A DNA stretch of 64,000 nucleotides from Pelomonas sp047654785 (GTDB lineage Bacteria; Pseudomonadota; Gammaproteobacteria; Burkholderiales; Burkholderiaceae_C), in assembly GCF_047654785.1 (NCBI RefSeq), contig NZ_JASGKQ010000003.1, positions 62,001-126,000 of the forward strand. The letters run 5' to 3'. The notes beneath the pieces are model-generated. The model was given only the letters and a program-made list of their open reading frames with translations. It searched no databases and was not told the origin of the DNA. Every line of letters begins with the position of its first letter. Within the stretch, counting starts at the first letter, position 1. This document shows positions 6,900-15,350 of the stretch, piece after piece. The position numbers and the translations under genes are program-made.

Positions 6900-8651
6900 T
6901 CAAGGCGCCACCTTCAGCCGCGCCAGCGTCTCGCGCAGCACCTCGTTGCCGGGCTCGCGCTGCGCGGCTTCGGCGAACAGGCGGCGGGCTTCGTCCTGCG
7001 CGCCGCTGGCCCACAGCGCCTCGCCGAGGTGGACGGCGATCTCGGCGTCGGGCCGGCCGGCATGGGCCTGGCGCAGCAGCCGGATGGCTTCGGGCAGGTT
7101 GCCCAGGCGGAACTCGACCCAGCCCAGGCTGTCGACGATGACGGGCTCGCCCGGCGACAGCTTCAGCGCGCGCTCGATCAGTTCCTTCGCCTCGGGCAGG
7201 CGCAGCTTGCGATCGGCCAGCGAGTAGCCGAGCGCGTTGTAGGCGTGGTGGTAGTCGGGCTTGAGCGCGATGACCTTGCGCAGCAGCGCCTCCATCTCGT
7301 CGAAGCGGCCGAGCTTCTCGCCCATCATGGCCTGCTCGTAGAGGAAGCCGGTGTCGTCGGGATAGCGCGCGGCGGCGGCCTCCAGCACGGTGAAGGCGCC
7401 CTGGAAGTCGCGCTGCTCGCGCAGCAGCTGGGCCTCGGCCAGCAGCGCGGTGCGGATGTCGCCGTCGCTGGCGCCGGCGGCCGGCTGCAACAGCTTGCGG
7501 CCCTCGGCGAGCCGGCCCTGGCGGGCCAGCAGGCTGGCGCGGCGGTAGGCGACCTCGATGCCGCCGCCGTCCACCTGCCGCAGCGCGGCCTCGGCCGCCT
7601 TCAGGTCGCCGCGCTGCTCGGCGATCTGCGACAGCATCAGCCAGGCGCTGCGGCGGCCCTCGGCGCGCGCCTTGACCTCGGCGTCGCTGCCGGCGGCGGC
7701 CGGCGTGTCCAGCCGCTTCAGGCCCTCGCGCAACGCGGCCTCGGCGGCCGGCAGGTGCTTGAGTTCCAGCTCGACGGCGCCCAGCGCCAGCCAGGCGCCG
7801 GCGTCGTCCGGGGTGGCCTCGGTCAGCGTGCGGAACTCGCGCGCGGCGTCGCCCGGGCGCTGCGCCCGCACCAGCGCCCGGGCATAGGCCTGGCGCAGCG
7901 GGTGCTGGCCGGGCTTGAGCCTCAGGCGCTCGGTGATGAGGCTCTCGGCCTGCGGCTCGGCGGGCAGCAGGTCCACGGCGAGCTGCATCGCGTCGTCGTT
8001 GTCGGGCAGGGCCTGGTGGAGTTCGCGGGTCAGCGTGAGTGCGCGCGCGTTGTCGCCGGCCGCGACGGCCAGGCGCGCCTCGGCGAACAGCGCGGCGGGC
8101 TTGAGCGCGCCGGCCTGCGCGCGCAGCAGCGGCGACAGCGCGGCCAGCACGCCCTTGGGGTCGGGCGAGCGCTGGAACAGCCGCGGCAGCGTCGCGATGT
8201 AGCCGGGCCGCTGCGCCGCCGGGGCGATGCGCAGCAGCGCGGCCAGCGGCTGCGGCACCTCGGCGGGCTTGTTCATCAGCGCGAGCAGCTGCACGCTGCT
8301 CTGCAGCGCGTCGGTGGAGGTGGGCACGGTCTCGGCCCAGGCGCGCGACGCGGCCAGCGCCTGGTCGCCCGCGCGGGCCTGCAGCGCGATCTGGATGACG
8401 CGCTTGAACAGCGCCTCGTCGCCGGTGCGGCGCGCGGCGTCCAGCAGCACCTGGTAGGCCACGCCGGGCTGGCCGCCGCCCAGCTCCAGCTCGCCGATCA
8501 GCAACTGGTAGAACAGCGGCGCGTCCATCGCCGAGTTGGTGAAGGACTCGGCGGGCGGTGCCTCGGGCTTGGCCTCCTGCGCATGGGCGGCCAGGCCCAG
8601 GCACATCAGGACGGCAATGGCGGCGGCGCGGCGGCGGGCGGGCAGGGGCAT
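6900..8651 (-). CDS. Exported TPR-repeat protein upstream of lolB
   Basis: A 583-residue protein with a signal peptide (residues about 1-24, ending AAHAQ), followed almost entirely by tetratricopeptide helical repeats. Clear TPR units occur at about residues 395-560, for example DTGFLYEQAMMGEKLGRFDEM, HHAYNALGYSLADRKLRLPEA and PVIVDSLGWVEFRLGNLPEAI. Such proteins are scaffolds for protein-protein contacts in the periplasm or at the outer membrane; no enzymatic motif is seen. A large TPR protein precedes lolB-ispE in many betaproteobacteria, which suggests a link to envelope biogenesis, but that is inference. The gene is divergent from mutM with 39 bases between them. Confidence 0.8.
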   Translation of the reverse strand: MPLPARRRAAAIAVLMCLGLAAHAQEAKPEAPPAESFTNSAMDAPLFYQLLIGELELGGGQPGVAYQVLLDAARRTGDEALFKRVIQIALQARAGDQALAASRAWAETVPTSTDALQSSVQLLALMNKPAEVPQPLAALLRIAPAAQRPGYIATLPRLFQRSPDPKGVLAALSPLLRAQAGALKPAALFAEARLAVAAGDNARALTLTRELHQALPDNDDAMQLAVDLLPAEPQAESLITERLRLKPGQHPLRQAYARALVRAQRPGDAAREFRTLTEATPDDAGAWLALGAVELELKHLPAAEAALREGLKRLDTPAAAGSDAEVKARAEGRRSAWLMLSQIAEQRGDLKAAEAALRQVDGGGIEVAYRRASLLARQGRLAEGRKLLQPAAGASDGDIRTALLAEAQLLREQRDFQGAFTVLEAAAARYPDDTGFLYEQAMMGEKLGRFDEMEALLRKVIALKPDYHHAYNALGYSLADRKLRLPEAKELIERALKLSPGEPVIVDSLGWVEFRLGNLPEAIRLLRQAHAGRPDAEIAVHLGEALWASGAQDEARRLFAEAAQREPGNEVLRETLARLKVAP

Positions 8652-8690
8652 TCGGACTCCAACGGCAGGCGCTGATTATGATTTCAGCCC

Positions 8691-9509
8691 ATGCCCGAGT
8701 TGCCCGAAGTCGAAGTCACGCGCCGCAGCCTTGCCGGCGCCATCCAGGGGGCCCGGGTGACCGGCCTGCGCCTGGGAAAACCGCTGCGCTGGCCGCTCGG
8801 CGCGGACCCCGAGGCGCTGCTCGGCGCCCGCGTCGGCGAGGTGCAAAGACGGGGTAAATATTTGTGGCTGCCGCTGGAGGACCGGGGCGGGCTGCTGATG
8901 CACCTGGGCATGTCGGGCTCGCTGGCCTTCCTGGGCGCGACGCCGGCCGCCGGGCCGCACGACCATTTCGACCTGCACACCGACCGCGGCCTGCTGCGGC
9001 TGACCGACCCGCGCCGCTTCGGCGCCGTCGTCTGGGGCGCGGCGCTGGAGGTCAGCCCGGTCGCCGGGCTGCTGGCCGGCCTGGGCCTGGAGCCCTTCGA
9101 CGAGCGCTTCGACGGCGCCCACCTGCACGCCCGCCTGCGCGGCCGGCGCGTGGCCATCAAGCAGGCGCTGCTGGCGGGCGACATCGTCGTCGGCGCCGGC
9201 AACATCTACGCCTGCGAGGCGCTGTTCATGGCCGGCATCGATCCGCGCCTGCCGGCGGGCCGGCTCAGCCGCCCGCGCGCCGACCGGCTGGCGGTGGCCG
9301 TGCGCGCCGTGCTGGGCCAGGCGCTGGCGGCCGGCGGCACGACGCTGCGCGACTTCCGCGACGCGCACGGCGTGGCCGGCAGCTTCCAGATGCAGGCCCA
9401 GGTGTACGGCCGAGAGGGCCAGCCCTGCCGGCGCTGCGGCGCGGCCGTCCGGCGCATCGTGCAGGGCGCGCGCTCGACCTTTTTCTGCCCGGCATGCCAG
9501 AAGCGCTGA
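8691..9509 (+). CDS. mutM: Formamidopyrimidine-DNA glycosylase (Fpg/MutM)
   Basis: Base-excision repair enzyme that removes 8-oxoguanine and other oxidised purines and nicks the abasic site. The 272-residue product begins MPELPEVEV, so after Met removal Pro1 is the nucleophile and Glu2 the second catalytic residue; a lysine sits in RRGKYLW. The H2TH region (GAGNIYACEALFMAGIDPRLPAG) and the C-terminal zinc finger (CRRCGAAV...TFFCPACQKR) are intact. It overlaps mutY by 16 bases, which places two enzymes of the 8-oxoguanine repair system in one operon. Confidence 0.97.
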   Translation: MPELPEVEVTRRSLAGAIQGARVTGLRLGKPLRWPLGADPEALLGARVGEVQRRGKYLWLPLEDRGGLLMHLGMSGSLAFLGATPAAGPHDHFDLHTDRGLLRLTDPRRFGAVVWGAALEVSPVAGLLAGLGLEPFDERFDGAHLHARLRGRRVAIKQALLAGDIVVGAGNIYACEALFMAGIDPRLPAGRLSRPRADRLAVAVRAVLGQALAAGGTTLRDFRDAHGVAGSFQMQAQVYGREGQPCRRCGAAVRRIVQGARSTFFCPACQKR

Positions 9510-10528
9510 CCGCCGGCCTGGAGGACTTCGGCGCCACCGTCGTCGCCTGGCAGCTGCGCCACGGCCGGCACACGCTGCCGTGGCAGAACACCCGCGACCC
9601 CTACCGCGTGTGGCTGTCGGAAATCATGCTGCAGCAGACCCAGGTGGCGACGGTGCTGGGCTACTACGACCGCTTCCTGGCGCGCTGGCCCCGGGTGGTG
9701 GACCTGGCCGCCGCGACGCTGGACGAGGTGCTGGCGCAGTGGGCGGGCCTGGGCTACTACAGCCGCGCGCGCAACCTGCACGCCTGCGCCCGCGCGGTGG
9801 CCGAGCAGCACGGCGGCGAGTTCCCGCGCATGGCGGCCGGGCTGCAGGCGCTGCCGGGCATCGGCCGCTCCACCGCCGCGGCCATCGCGGCGTTCTGCTT
9901 CGGCGAGCGCGTCGCGATCCTGGACGGCAACGTCAAGCGTGTGCTCGGCCGCGTGCTCGCGTTCGACGGCGACCTGGCCAGCAGCGCCGCCGAGAAACGC
10001 CTGTGGGCCCACGCGACCGAGCTGCTGCCCGCGCGCGACACCGACCGCTACACCCAAGGCCTGATGGACCTGGGTTCGAGCATCTGCACCGCGCGCGTGC
10101 CCGACTGCCTGCGCTGCCCGGTGCAGCCGATGTGCCGCGCGCAGCGCGCGGGCGAGCCGACGCGCTGGCCCGTCAAGACGAAGAAGCTCAAGCGCGGCCG
10201 CCGCGAGAACTGGTGGCTGTGGGTGGAGCGGCAGGGCCGGGTGCTGCTGCAGCAGCGCCCGCCGACCGGCGTCTGGGCGGGGCTGTGGACGCTGCCGATG
10301 TTCGACGACGAGGCCAGCGCGCACGCGGCGCTGCCCGGCGCGCGGCTGGAGGCGCTGCCGCGCATCGAGCATGCGCTGACGCACTTCGACTGGGTGCTGC
10401 ACACGCTGCGCGCCGAGGCGCCGGGCGCCGCGCCGGAGCTGCCGCCCGGCGGCACCTGGGTGGCGCGCGAGCAGCTGCGCGACTACGCGCTGCCCGCGCC
10501 GCTGAAAAAACTGATGCAGGGCGGCTGA
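9494..10528 (+). CDS. mutY: A/G-specific adenine glycosylase
   Basis: Removes adenine mispaired with 8-oxoguanine, complementing MutM. The 344-residue product has the catalytic Glu in LSEIMLQQTQV, a helix-hairpin-helix (LPGIGRSTAAAIAAFCFG) and the catalytic Asp in VAILDGNVKRVLGR. The 4Fe-4S cluster cysteines lie in CTARVPDCLRCPVQPMC, and the C-terminal NUDIX-like 8-oxoG-recognition domain contains WWLWVERQGRVLLQQRP. The ATG at 9494 overlaps the end of mutM, so translation is likely coupled. It converges on rapZ with only 15 bases between the stop codons and no clear terminator. Confidence 0.96.
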   Translation: MPEALTAGLEDFGATVVAWQLRHGRHTLPWQNTRDPYRVWLSEIMLQQTQVATVLGYYDRFLARWPRVVDLAAATLDEVLAQWAGLGYYSRARNLHACARAVAEQHGGEFPRMAAGLQALPGIGRSTAAAIAAFCFGERVAILDGNVKRVLGRVLAFDGDLASSAAEKRLWAHATELLPARDTDRYTQGLMDLGSSICTARVPDCLRCPVQPMCRAQRAGEPTRWPVKTKKLKRGRRENWWLWVERQGRVLLQQRPPTGVWAGLWTLPMFDDEASAHAALPGARLEALPRIEHALTHFDWVLHTLRAEAPGAAPELPPGGTWVAREQLRDYALPAPLKKLMQGG

Positions 10529-10543
10529 GCTGGCGCGCCCGGC

Positions 10544-11476
10544 TCAGCGCGCGTCCAGCTCGCGGTGGCGGCGGAGCACGTGGCCGTGGTGGCTGAACTG
10601 GCGGGCCAGCATCTCGACCAGGTACACCGAGCGGTGCTGGCCGCCGGTGCAGCCGATGGCGACCGTCAGGTAGCTGCGCTGGTCGGCCGCGAAGTTGGGC
10701 AGCCAGCGCGACAGGAAGCCGGCGATCTGGCCCAGCATCAGCCCGACCTCGGGCTGCGCCGCGAGGTAGGCGGCCACCGGCGCGTCGCGGCCGGTGAAGG
10801 GGCGCAGCTCGCGGTCGTAGTAGGGGTTGGGCAGCACGCGCACGTCGAAGACGAAGTCCGCGTCGCTGGGCACGCCGTGCTTGAACGCGAAGCTCTCGAA
10901 CACCAGCGTCAGCTTGGTGCCCGCGTTCGGGCCGACCAGGTCGCCCAGCCAGGCGCGCAGCTGCGCCGGGCGCAGCTGGCTGGTGTCGATGACGGTGGAC
11001 TCGGCCTTCAGCCCGCCCAGCAGCTCGCGCTCCAGCTGGATGGCGTCCAGCAGCAGGCGGTGTTTCTGGTCGGCGCCGCCGTCGTCCAGGTCGCCGAACT
11101 GGGTGTCGCGGTCCTCGCGCAGCGGGTGGGGGCGGCGCGTTTCGGAGAAGCGGCGCATCAGGGCGTCGTTGCTGGCGTCCAGGAAGAAGGAACGCACCGG
11201 CACGCCGGCGGCGCGCAGGCTCTTCAGCAGCGGCAGCAGCATCGGCAGCGAGCCGACGCTGCGCACGTCCACCGCGATGGCCACGCGCCGCTCGCCGTGC
11301 TGCTGCTCCAGCTGCAGGAAGTCCAGCAGCAGCTCGGCGGGCAGGTTGTCGACGCAGAAGTAGCCGGCGTCCTCCAGCGCATGCATGGCCACCGACTTGC
11401 CGCCGCCGGACATGCCGGTCAGCAGCACCACGTCGCTTTGCAGATCGGCCTGCAGGTCGGCCAGCACTTCCTTCAT
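10544..11476 (-). CDS. rapZ: RNase adapter protein RapZ
   Basis: P-loop nucleotide-binding protein of 310 residues. In enterics the family binds small RNAs and hands them to RNase E to control glucosamine-6-phosphate synthase; in other proteobacteria the role is less defined. Visible motifs are Walker A GMSGGGKS (residues 21-28), a conserved GYFCVDNLP, and the C-terminal CTGGQHRSVYLVEMLA that marks the family. It is translationally coupled to recN (ATGA overlap). This differs from the rpoN-ptsN-rapZ operon of enterics, so its regulation here probably follows DNA-repair genes rather than the phosphotransferase genes. Confidence 0.93.
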   Translation of the reverse strand: MKEVLADLQADLQSDVVLLTGMSGGGKSVAMHALEDAGYFCVDNLPAELLLDFLQLEQQHGERRVAIAVDVRSVGSLPMLLPLLKSLRAAGVPVRSFFLDASNDALMRRFSETRRPHPLREDRDTQFGDLDDGGADQKHRLLLDAIQLERELLGGLKAESTVIDTSQLRPAQLRAWLGDLVGPNAGTKLTLVFESFAFKHGVPSDADFVFDVRVLPNPYYDRELRPFTGRDAPVAAYLAAQPEVGLMLGQIAGFLSRWLPNFAADQRSYLTVAIGCTGGQHRSVYLVEMLARQFSHHGHVLRRHRELDAR

Positions 11477-13191
11477 GACCGGGCCTTTCTCGGCGTCGTG
11501 GGGCGTGTGGTGGCGGCGGTGGAGGCGTCCAGCATCTCCTGCGCATGCGCCAGGCTGGTGGAGGACAGCCGCTCGCCGCCCAGCATGCGGGCGATCTCGG
11601 CGACGCGCGCCTCGCCGGCCACCGGGGCGACGTGGCTGGCTGTCGCGCCGTCCTGCAGGCGCTTGGCGACGACGAGGTGGCGGTCCGCGCAGGCGGCGAC
11701 CTGCGGCAGGTGGGTGACGGCGAGCACCTGGCGCCGCCCGGTCGCCGACTGCCCGAGCTGCTTCATCAGCCGGCCCACGGTCTCGGCCACCGCGCCGCCG
11801 ATGCCGACGTCGATCTCGTCGAAGATCAGCGTGCCGGGCGCGGTGCCGCGCGCGGCCTGGGCGGCCTGGCTGGTGGTGACCGCGATGGCCAGCGCGATGC
11901 GCGACAGCTCGCCGCCCGAGGCCACCTTGGCCAGCGGCCGCGGCGTGCTGCCGGCGTGGCCGGCGACGAGGAACTCGGCGGACTCCGCGCCCCAGGGCTG
12001 CGGCGCGTCGGCGGCCTGCAGCGCGACGTCGAACCGGCCGCCGGCCATGCCCAGCTGCTGCATCGCGGCGGTGACGGCGGCGGCCAGCTGCGGCGCGGCG
12101 GCCCGGCGGGTGCGGGTGGCCCGGCCGGCCTCGGCGTCGTAGGCCTGGCGCGCGGCGGCCAGCGCGGCCTCGAGCTGCGCCGGGTCGCTGGCGGCGTCCA
12201 GCGCGGCCAGCTCGACCCGCCATTGCGCCAGCAGTGCGGGCAGCTCCTGCGGCTGGCGGCGGTAGCGGCGGGCCAGCGCCAGCCAGGCGGACACGCGCTC
12301 GTCCAGCTCGGCGAGCCGGTCGGGGTCCAGGTCGGTCTTGTGCAGGTAGGCGGCCAGCGTGTGGCTGGCGTCGGCGAGCTGGGCCTGCACGTCGCGCAGC
12401 GCCTGCACGGCGGGCAGCAGGCGGGCGTCGTGGTCCAGCACGCGCTCCAGGCGGTCCAGCGCGCCGCTGGCCAGCGACTGCGCGCTGGGCTCGCCGTCGT
12501 CCAGCGCGTCCAGCGCGGCGCGGGCCGCGTCCAGCAGCGACTGGCCGTGCGACAGCCGCTCGTGCTCGGCGTTCAGCTCGGCCCATTCGCCCTCGGCCGG
12601 GGCCAGGCCGTCCAGCTCGCCGATCTGCCAGGCCAGCCGCTCGCGCTCGCGCTGCGCGTCGGCCTGCAGGCCCCGGGCCCGGTCCAGCGCCTCGGCGGCC
12701 TGCTTCCAGGCGGCGTGGGCGCGGGCCAGTGGCGCGGTGTCGAGGCCGGCGAAGCCGTCCAGCAACTCGCGCACCGAGGCCGGGCGGTTCAGGCCTTGCC
12801 AGGCGTGCTGGCCGTGGATGTCCAGCAGGTGGTCGGCCAGCTCGCGCAGCTGCGTCAGCGTGGCGGCGCCGCCGCTGATCCACGCGCGGCTCTTGCCGGC
12901 GGCGTCGATGACGCGGCGCAGCAGCAGCGTGTCGCCGGGCTCGAAGCCGGCCTCGTCCAGCCAGCCGCGCAGGTGCGCCGGGGTGTCGAATTCGGCGGTG
13001 ATCTCCGCGCGCGCGGCGCCTTCGCGCACGACGCCGGCATCGCCCCGGCCGCCCAGCGCGAGCTGCAGCGCGTCGATGAGGATGGACTTGCCCGCGCCGG
13101 TCTCGCCGGTCAGCACGGCAAAGCCGGGCTCGAAGTCGAGTTCGAGCGCGGGGACGATGACGAAATCCTTCAGCGACAGGTGGCGGAGCAT
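11473..13191 (-). CDS. recN: DNA repair protein RecN
   Basis: SMC-like ATPase involved in double-strand-break repair. The 572-residue product has the N-terminal ATPase half with Walker A TGETGAGKSILIDAL (from residue 28). A long Ala/Arg/Glu/Leu-rich coiled-coil region covers residues about 150-370. The C-terminal half has the ABC-like signature KVASGGELSRIALA and the Walker B LIFDEIDVGIGG, followed by the His switch in VLAVTHLPQVAA. Length is normal. It lies downstream of nadK, a common proteobacterial pairing. No LexA box was recognised in the 56-base gap, which instead contains a GC-rich hairpin (about 13211-13235). Confidence 0.95.
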   Translation of the reverse strand: MLRHLSLKDFVIVPALELDFEPGFAVLTGETGAGKSILIDALQLALGGRGDAGVVREGAARAEITAEFDTPAHLRGWLDEAGFEPGDTLLLRRVIDAAGKSRAWISGGAATLTQLRELADHLLDIHGQHAWQGLNRPASVRELLDGFAGLDTAPLARAHAAWKQAAEALDRARGLQADAQRERERLAWQIGELDGLAPAEGEWAELNAEHERLSHGQSLLDAARAALDALDDGEPSAQSLASGALDRLERVLDHDARLLPAVQALRDVQAQLADASHTLAAYLHKTDLDPDRLAELDERVSAWLALARRYRRQPQELPALLAQWRVELAALDAASDPAQLEAALAAARQAYDAEAGRATRTRRAAAPQLAAAVTAAMQQLGMAGGRFDVALQAADAPQPWGAESAEFLVAGHAGSTPRPLAKVASGGELSRIALAIAVTTSQAAQAARGTAPGTLIFDEIDVGIGGAVAETVGRLMKQLGQSATGRRQVLAVTHLPQVAACADRHLVVAKRLQDGATASHVAPVAGEARVAEIARMLGGERLSSTSLAHAQEMLDASTAATTRPTTPRKARS

Positions 13192-13247
13192 GTCAGCGGT
13201 TCATGGGGTTGCGGGCCGCTCCCGGGGCGGCCCGCTGGACGGGGGCG

Positions 13248-14114
13248 TCATTCATACCAGCGGAGCTTGCGGCGCAGCGTCGCGTAGTAGCTCCAGCCCT
13301 TGGGGTGCAGGAAGCGCACGCAGTGCTGGCTGCGCCGCACCGTGATGCGGTCGCCGTGCAGCAGGCTGGCCAGGCCCTGCATGTCGAAGTTCACCGAGGC
13401 GTCGCGGCCGGCGACGATCTCCAGGCTCACCTCGCCCGCGTCGGGCAGCACGATGGGCCGGTTGGTCAGCGTGTGCGACGCGATCGGCACCAGCAGCCAG
13501 CCGCCGATGCTGGGGTGCAGCAGCGGGCCGCCGGCCGACAGCGCGTAGGCGGTCGAGCCCGTGGGCGTGGCGACGATGATGCCGTCGGCGCGGATGCTGG
13601 CCACCAGCTCGCCGCCGGCATGGATGCGCAGCTCGATCATGCTGGCCGTCTGGCCGCGGCTGAGCACCACGTCGTTCAGCGCCTGGCCCGAGAAGATGGC
13701 CTCGCCGTCGCGCCAGACCGCGCCTTCGAGCATGGTGCGCGGCTCGACCTCGTAGTCGCCGGCCAGGATGGGCGCCAGCGACTCGCGCCAGCGCTCGAAC
13801 GGGATGTCGGTGATGAAGCCGAGCCGCCCCTGGTTGATGCCCACCAGCGGCAGGCCGTGGCGCGCCATGTCGCGCGCGAAGCCGAGCATCGTGCCGTCGC
13901 CGCCGACGACGACGGCCAGGTCGCACTGCCGGCCGAGCTCGTCGTTGGACAGCGCGTCATAGCCCGTCAGCCCGGTGTTCAGCGCCGTGTCCGCCTCCAG
14001 CGACACCTCCAGCCCCTGGCTGCACAGGAACTGGGCAATCTCCTCCAGCACCGGCCTGATGCCCGGCGCCTGATGCTTGCCCACGATGGCGACATGTCTG
14101 AAGCGCTCGGCCAT
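13248..14114 (-). CDS. nadK: NAD kinase
   Basis: Phosphorylates NAD to NADP using ATP. The 288-residue product has the family-defining GGDGT motif at residues 71-75 (CDLAVVVGGDGTMLGFAR), the GINQGRLGFITD segment and the second conserved region DGIIVATPTGSTAYALSAGGP. It is divergent from hrcA with 68 bases between the start codons, and is followed on the same strand by recN. This hrcA/nadK-recN layout is conserved across betaproteobacteria. Confidence 0.96.
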   Translation of the reverse strand: MAERFRHVAIVGKHQAPGIRPVLEEIAQFLCSQGLEVSLEADTALNTGLTGYDALSNDELGRQCDLAVVVGGDGTMLGFARDMARHGLPLVGINQGRLGFITDIPFERWRESLAPILAGDYEVEPRTMLEGAVWRDGEAIFSGQALNDVVLSRGQTASMIELRIHAGGELVASIRADGIIVATPTGSTAYALSAGGPLLHPSIGGWLLVPIASHTLTNRPIVLPDAGEVSLEIVAGRDASVNFDMQGLASLLHGDRITVRRSQHCVRFLHPKGWSYYATLRRKLRWYE

Positions 14115-14182
14115 GCGGCAAATTACACCACAGGGGTTTTGCCCGTCATGGGGGAATCCGGCGGGTTTCTAGAATGGGAACC

Positions 14183-15190
14183 ATGCTGGACGAGCGCGCC
14201 AAATCCCTGCTGAAAACCCTGGTCGAACGCTACATCGCCGACGGCCAGCCGGTCGGTTCGCGCACGCTGTCCAAGGCCTCGGGCCTGGAGCTGAGCCCGG
14301 CCACGATCCGCAACGTGATGGCCGACCTGGAGGAGCTGGGCCTGATCGCCAGCCCGCACACCAGCGCCGGCCGCGTGCCGACGCCGCGCGGCTACCGGCT
14401 GTTCGTCGACACGATGCTGACGGCCCAGCCCGGCCTGGTCGGTGTGGACGCCGCGCCGCTGCAGCCGGACCAGCCGCAGCGCGTCATCGCCAGCGCCGCG
14501 CAGTTGCTGTCCAGCCTGTCCAGCTTCGTCGGCGTCGTGACGGCGCCGAGGAAGCCCAGCGTTTTCCACCACATCGAGTTCCTGCGCCTGGGCGAGCGGC
14601 GCGTGCTGGTCATCCTCGTGTCGCCCGACGGCGACGTGCAGAACCGCGTCATCTTCACCGCGCAGGACCTGAGCCAGGCCGAGCTCGCCGAGGCCAGCAA
14701 CCGCCTGAACGCCGGCTACGCCGGCCTGACGCTGGAGGCCGTGCGCGAGCGCCTGCGCCACGAGGTGGACGCGCTGCGCGGCGAGATCGCGCAGCTGATG
14801 AGCGCGGCCGTGCAGGTCGGCAGCGAGGCGATGGCGCAGCAGGACGAGCAGCTCGTCGTCTCCGGCGAGCGCAACCTGCTGGCCGTGCAGGACTTCAGCC
14901 ACGACCTCGGCAGCCTGCGCCGGCTGTTCGACCTGTTCGAGCAGAAGACGCAGCTGATGCGGCTGCTGGACACGTCGAGCCGCGCCGAGGGCGTGCGCAT
15001 CTACATCGGCGGCGAGAGCCAGGTCGTGCCGTATGAAGAGCTGTCCATCGTGTCCGCGCCCTACGAGGTGGACGGCCAGGTGGTGGGCACGCTGGGCGTC
15101 ATCGGCCCGACGCGCATGGCCTATGACCGCATGATCCAGATCGTCGACATCACGTCGCGGATGGTGGGGCAGGCGCTGAGCCAGCGCTGA
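14183..15190 (+). CDS. hrcA: Heat-inducible transcription repressor HrcA
   Basis: Repressor of class I heat-shock operons (groESL, dnaK) that binds CIRCE elements. The 335-residue product has an N-terminal winged helix (LKTLVERYIADGQPVGSRTLSK and ATIRNVMADLEELGLI), the SPHTSAGRVPTPRGYRLFVD wing and a C-terminal GAF-like domain ending in GVIGPTRMAYDRMIQIVD. I use the second methionine (14183, MLDERAK) because the family begins there; an ATG at 14174 would add three residues. No CIRCE sequence (TTAGCACTC-N9-GAGTGCTAA) was found near the gene, so autoregulation is not supported from this window. Confidence 0.95.
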   Translation: MLDERAKSLLKTLVERYIADGQPVGSRTLSKASGLELSPATIRNVMADLEELGLIASPHTSAGRVPTPRGYRLFVDTMLTAQPGLVGVDAAPLQPDQPQRVIASAAQLLSSLSSFVGVVTAPRKPSVFHHIEFLRLGERRVLVILVSPDGDVQNRVIFTAQDLSQAELAEASNRLNAGYAGLTLEAVRERLRHEVDALRGEIAQLMSAAVQVGSEAMAQQDEQLVVSGERNLLAVQDFSHDLGSLRRLFDLFEQKTQLMRLLDTSSRAEGVRIYIGGESQVVPYEELSIVSAPYEVDGQVVGTLGVIGPTRMAYDRMIQIVDITSRMVGQALSQR

Positions 15191-15259
15191 GCCGGAAGCG
15201 GCCGCCCGAGGCCGGCGTGAGCCCGCCGGGGCATGCGACACTGGCGCCCCTCCGGGTAG

Positions 15260-15336
15260 GGGCCGTTAGCTCAGTTGGTCAGAGCAGAGGACTCATAATC
15301 CTTTGGTCGCAGGTTCAAGTCCTGCACGGCCTACCA
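15260..15336 (+). tRNA. tRNA with CAU anticodon, probably tRNA-Ile2 (alternatively elongator tRNA-Met)
   Basis: A 77-nt cloverleaf. The acceptor is GGGCCGT/ACGGCCT with a G-U first pair, the D arm is GCTCAGTTGGTCAGAGC, and the anticodon stem GAGGA/TCCTT encloses the loop CTCATAA (anticodon CAT). The T arm is GCAGG-TTCAAGT-CCTGC, the discriminator is A and CCA is encoded. The acceptor carries C4-G69 and C5-G68, which are described as determinants for TilS lysidinylation of tRNA-Ile2, and the GGTCGC...GGTTCAAGTCC part resembles E. coli ileX. Elongator Met cannot be excluded by eye. It sits 14 bases before the end of the nagR-like gene. Confidence 0.9.
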
Positions 15337-15350
15337 AAAACGGGACCATG

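Noticed and set aside
14115..14182. CIRCE element for HrcA autoregulation
   Set aside because: No TTAGCACTC/GAGTGCTAA arms in the nadK-hrcA gap.
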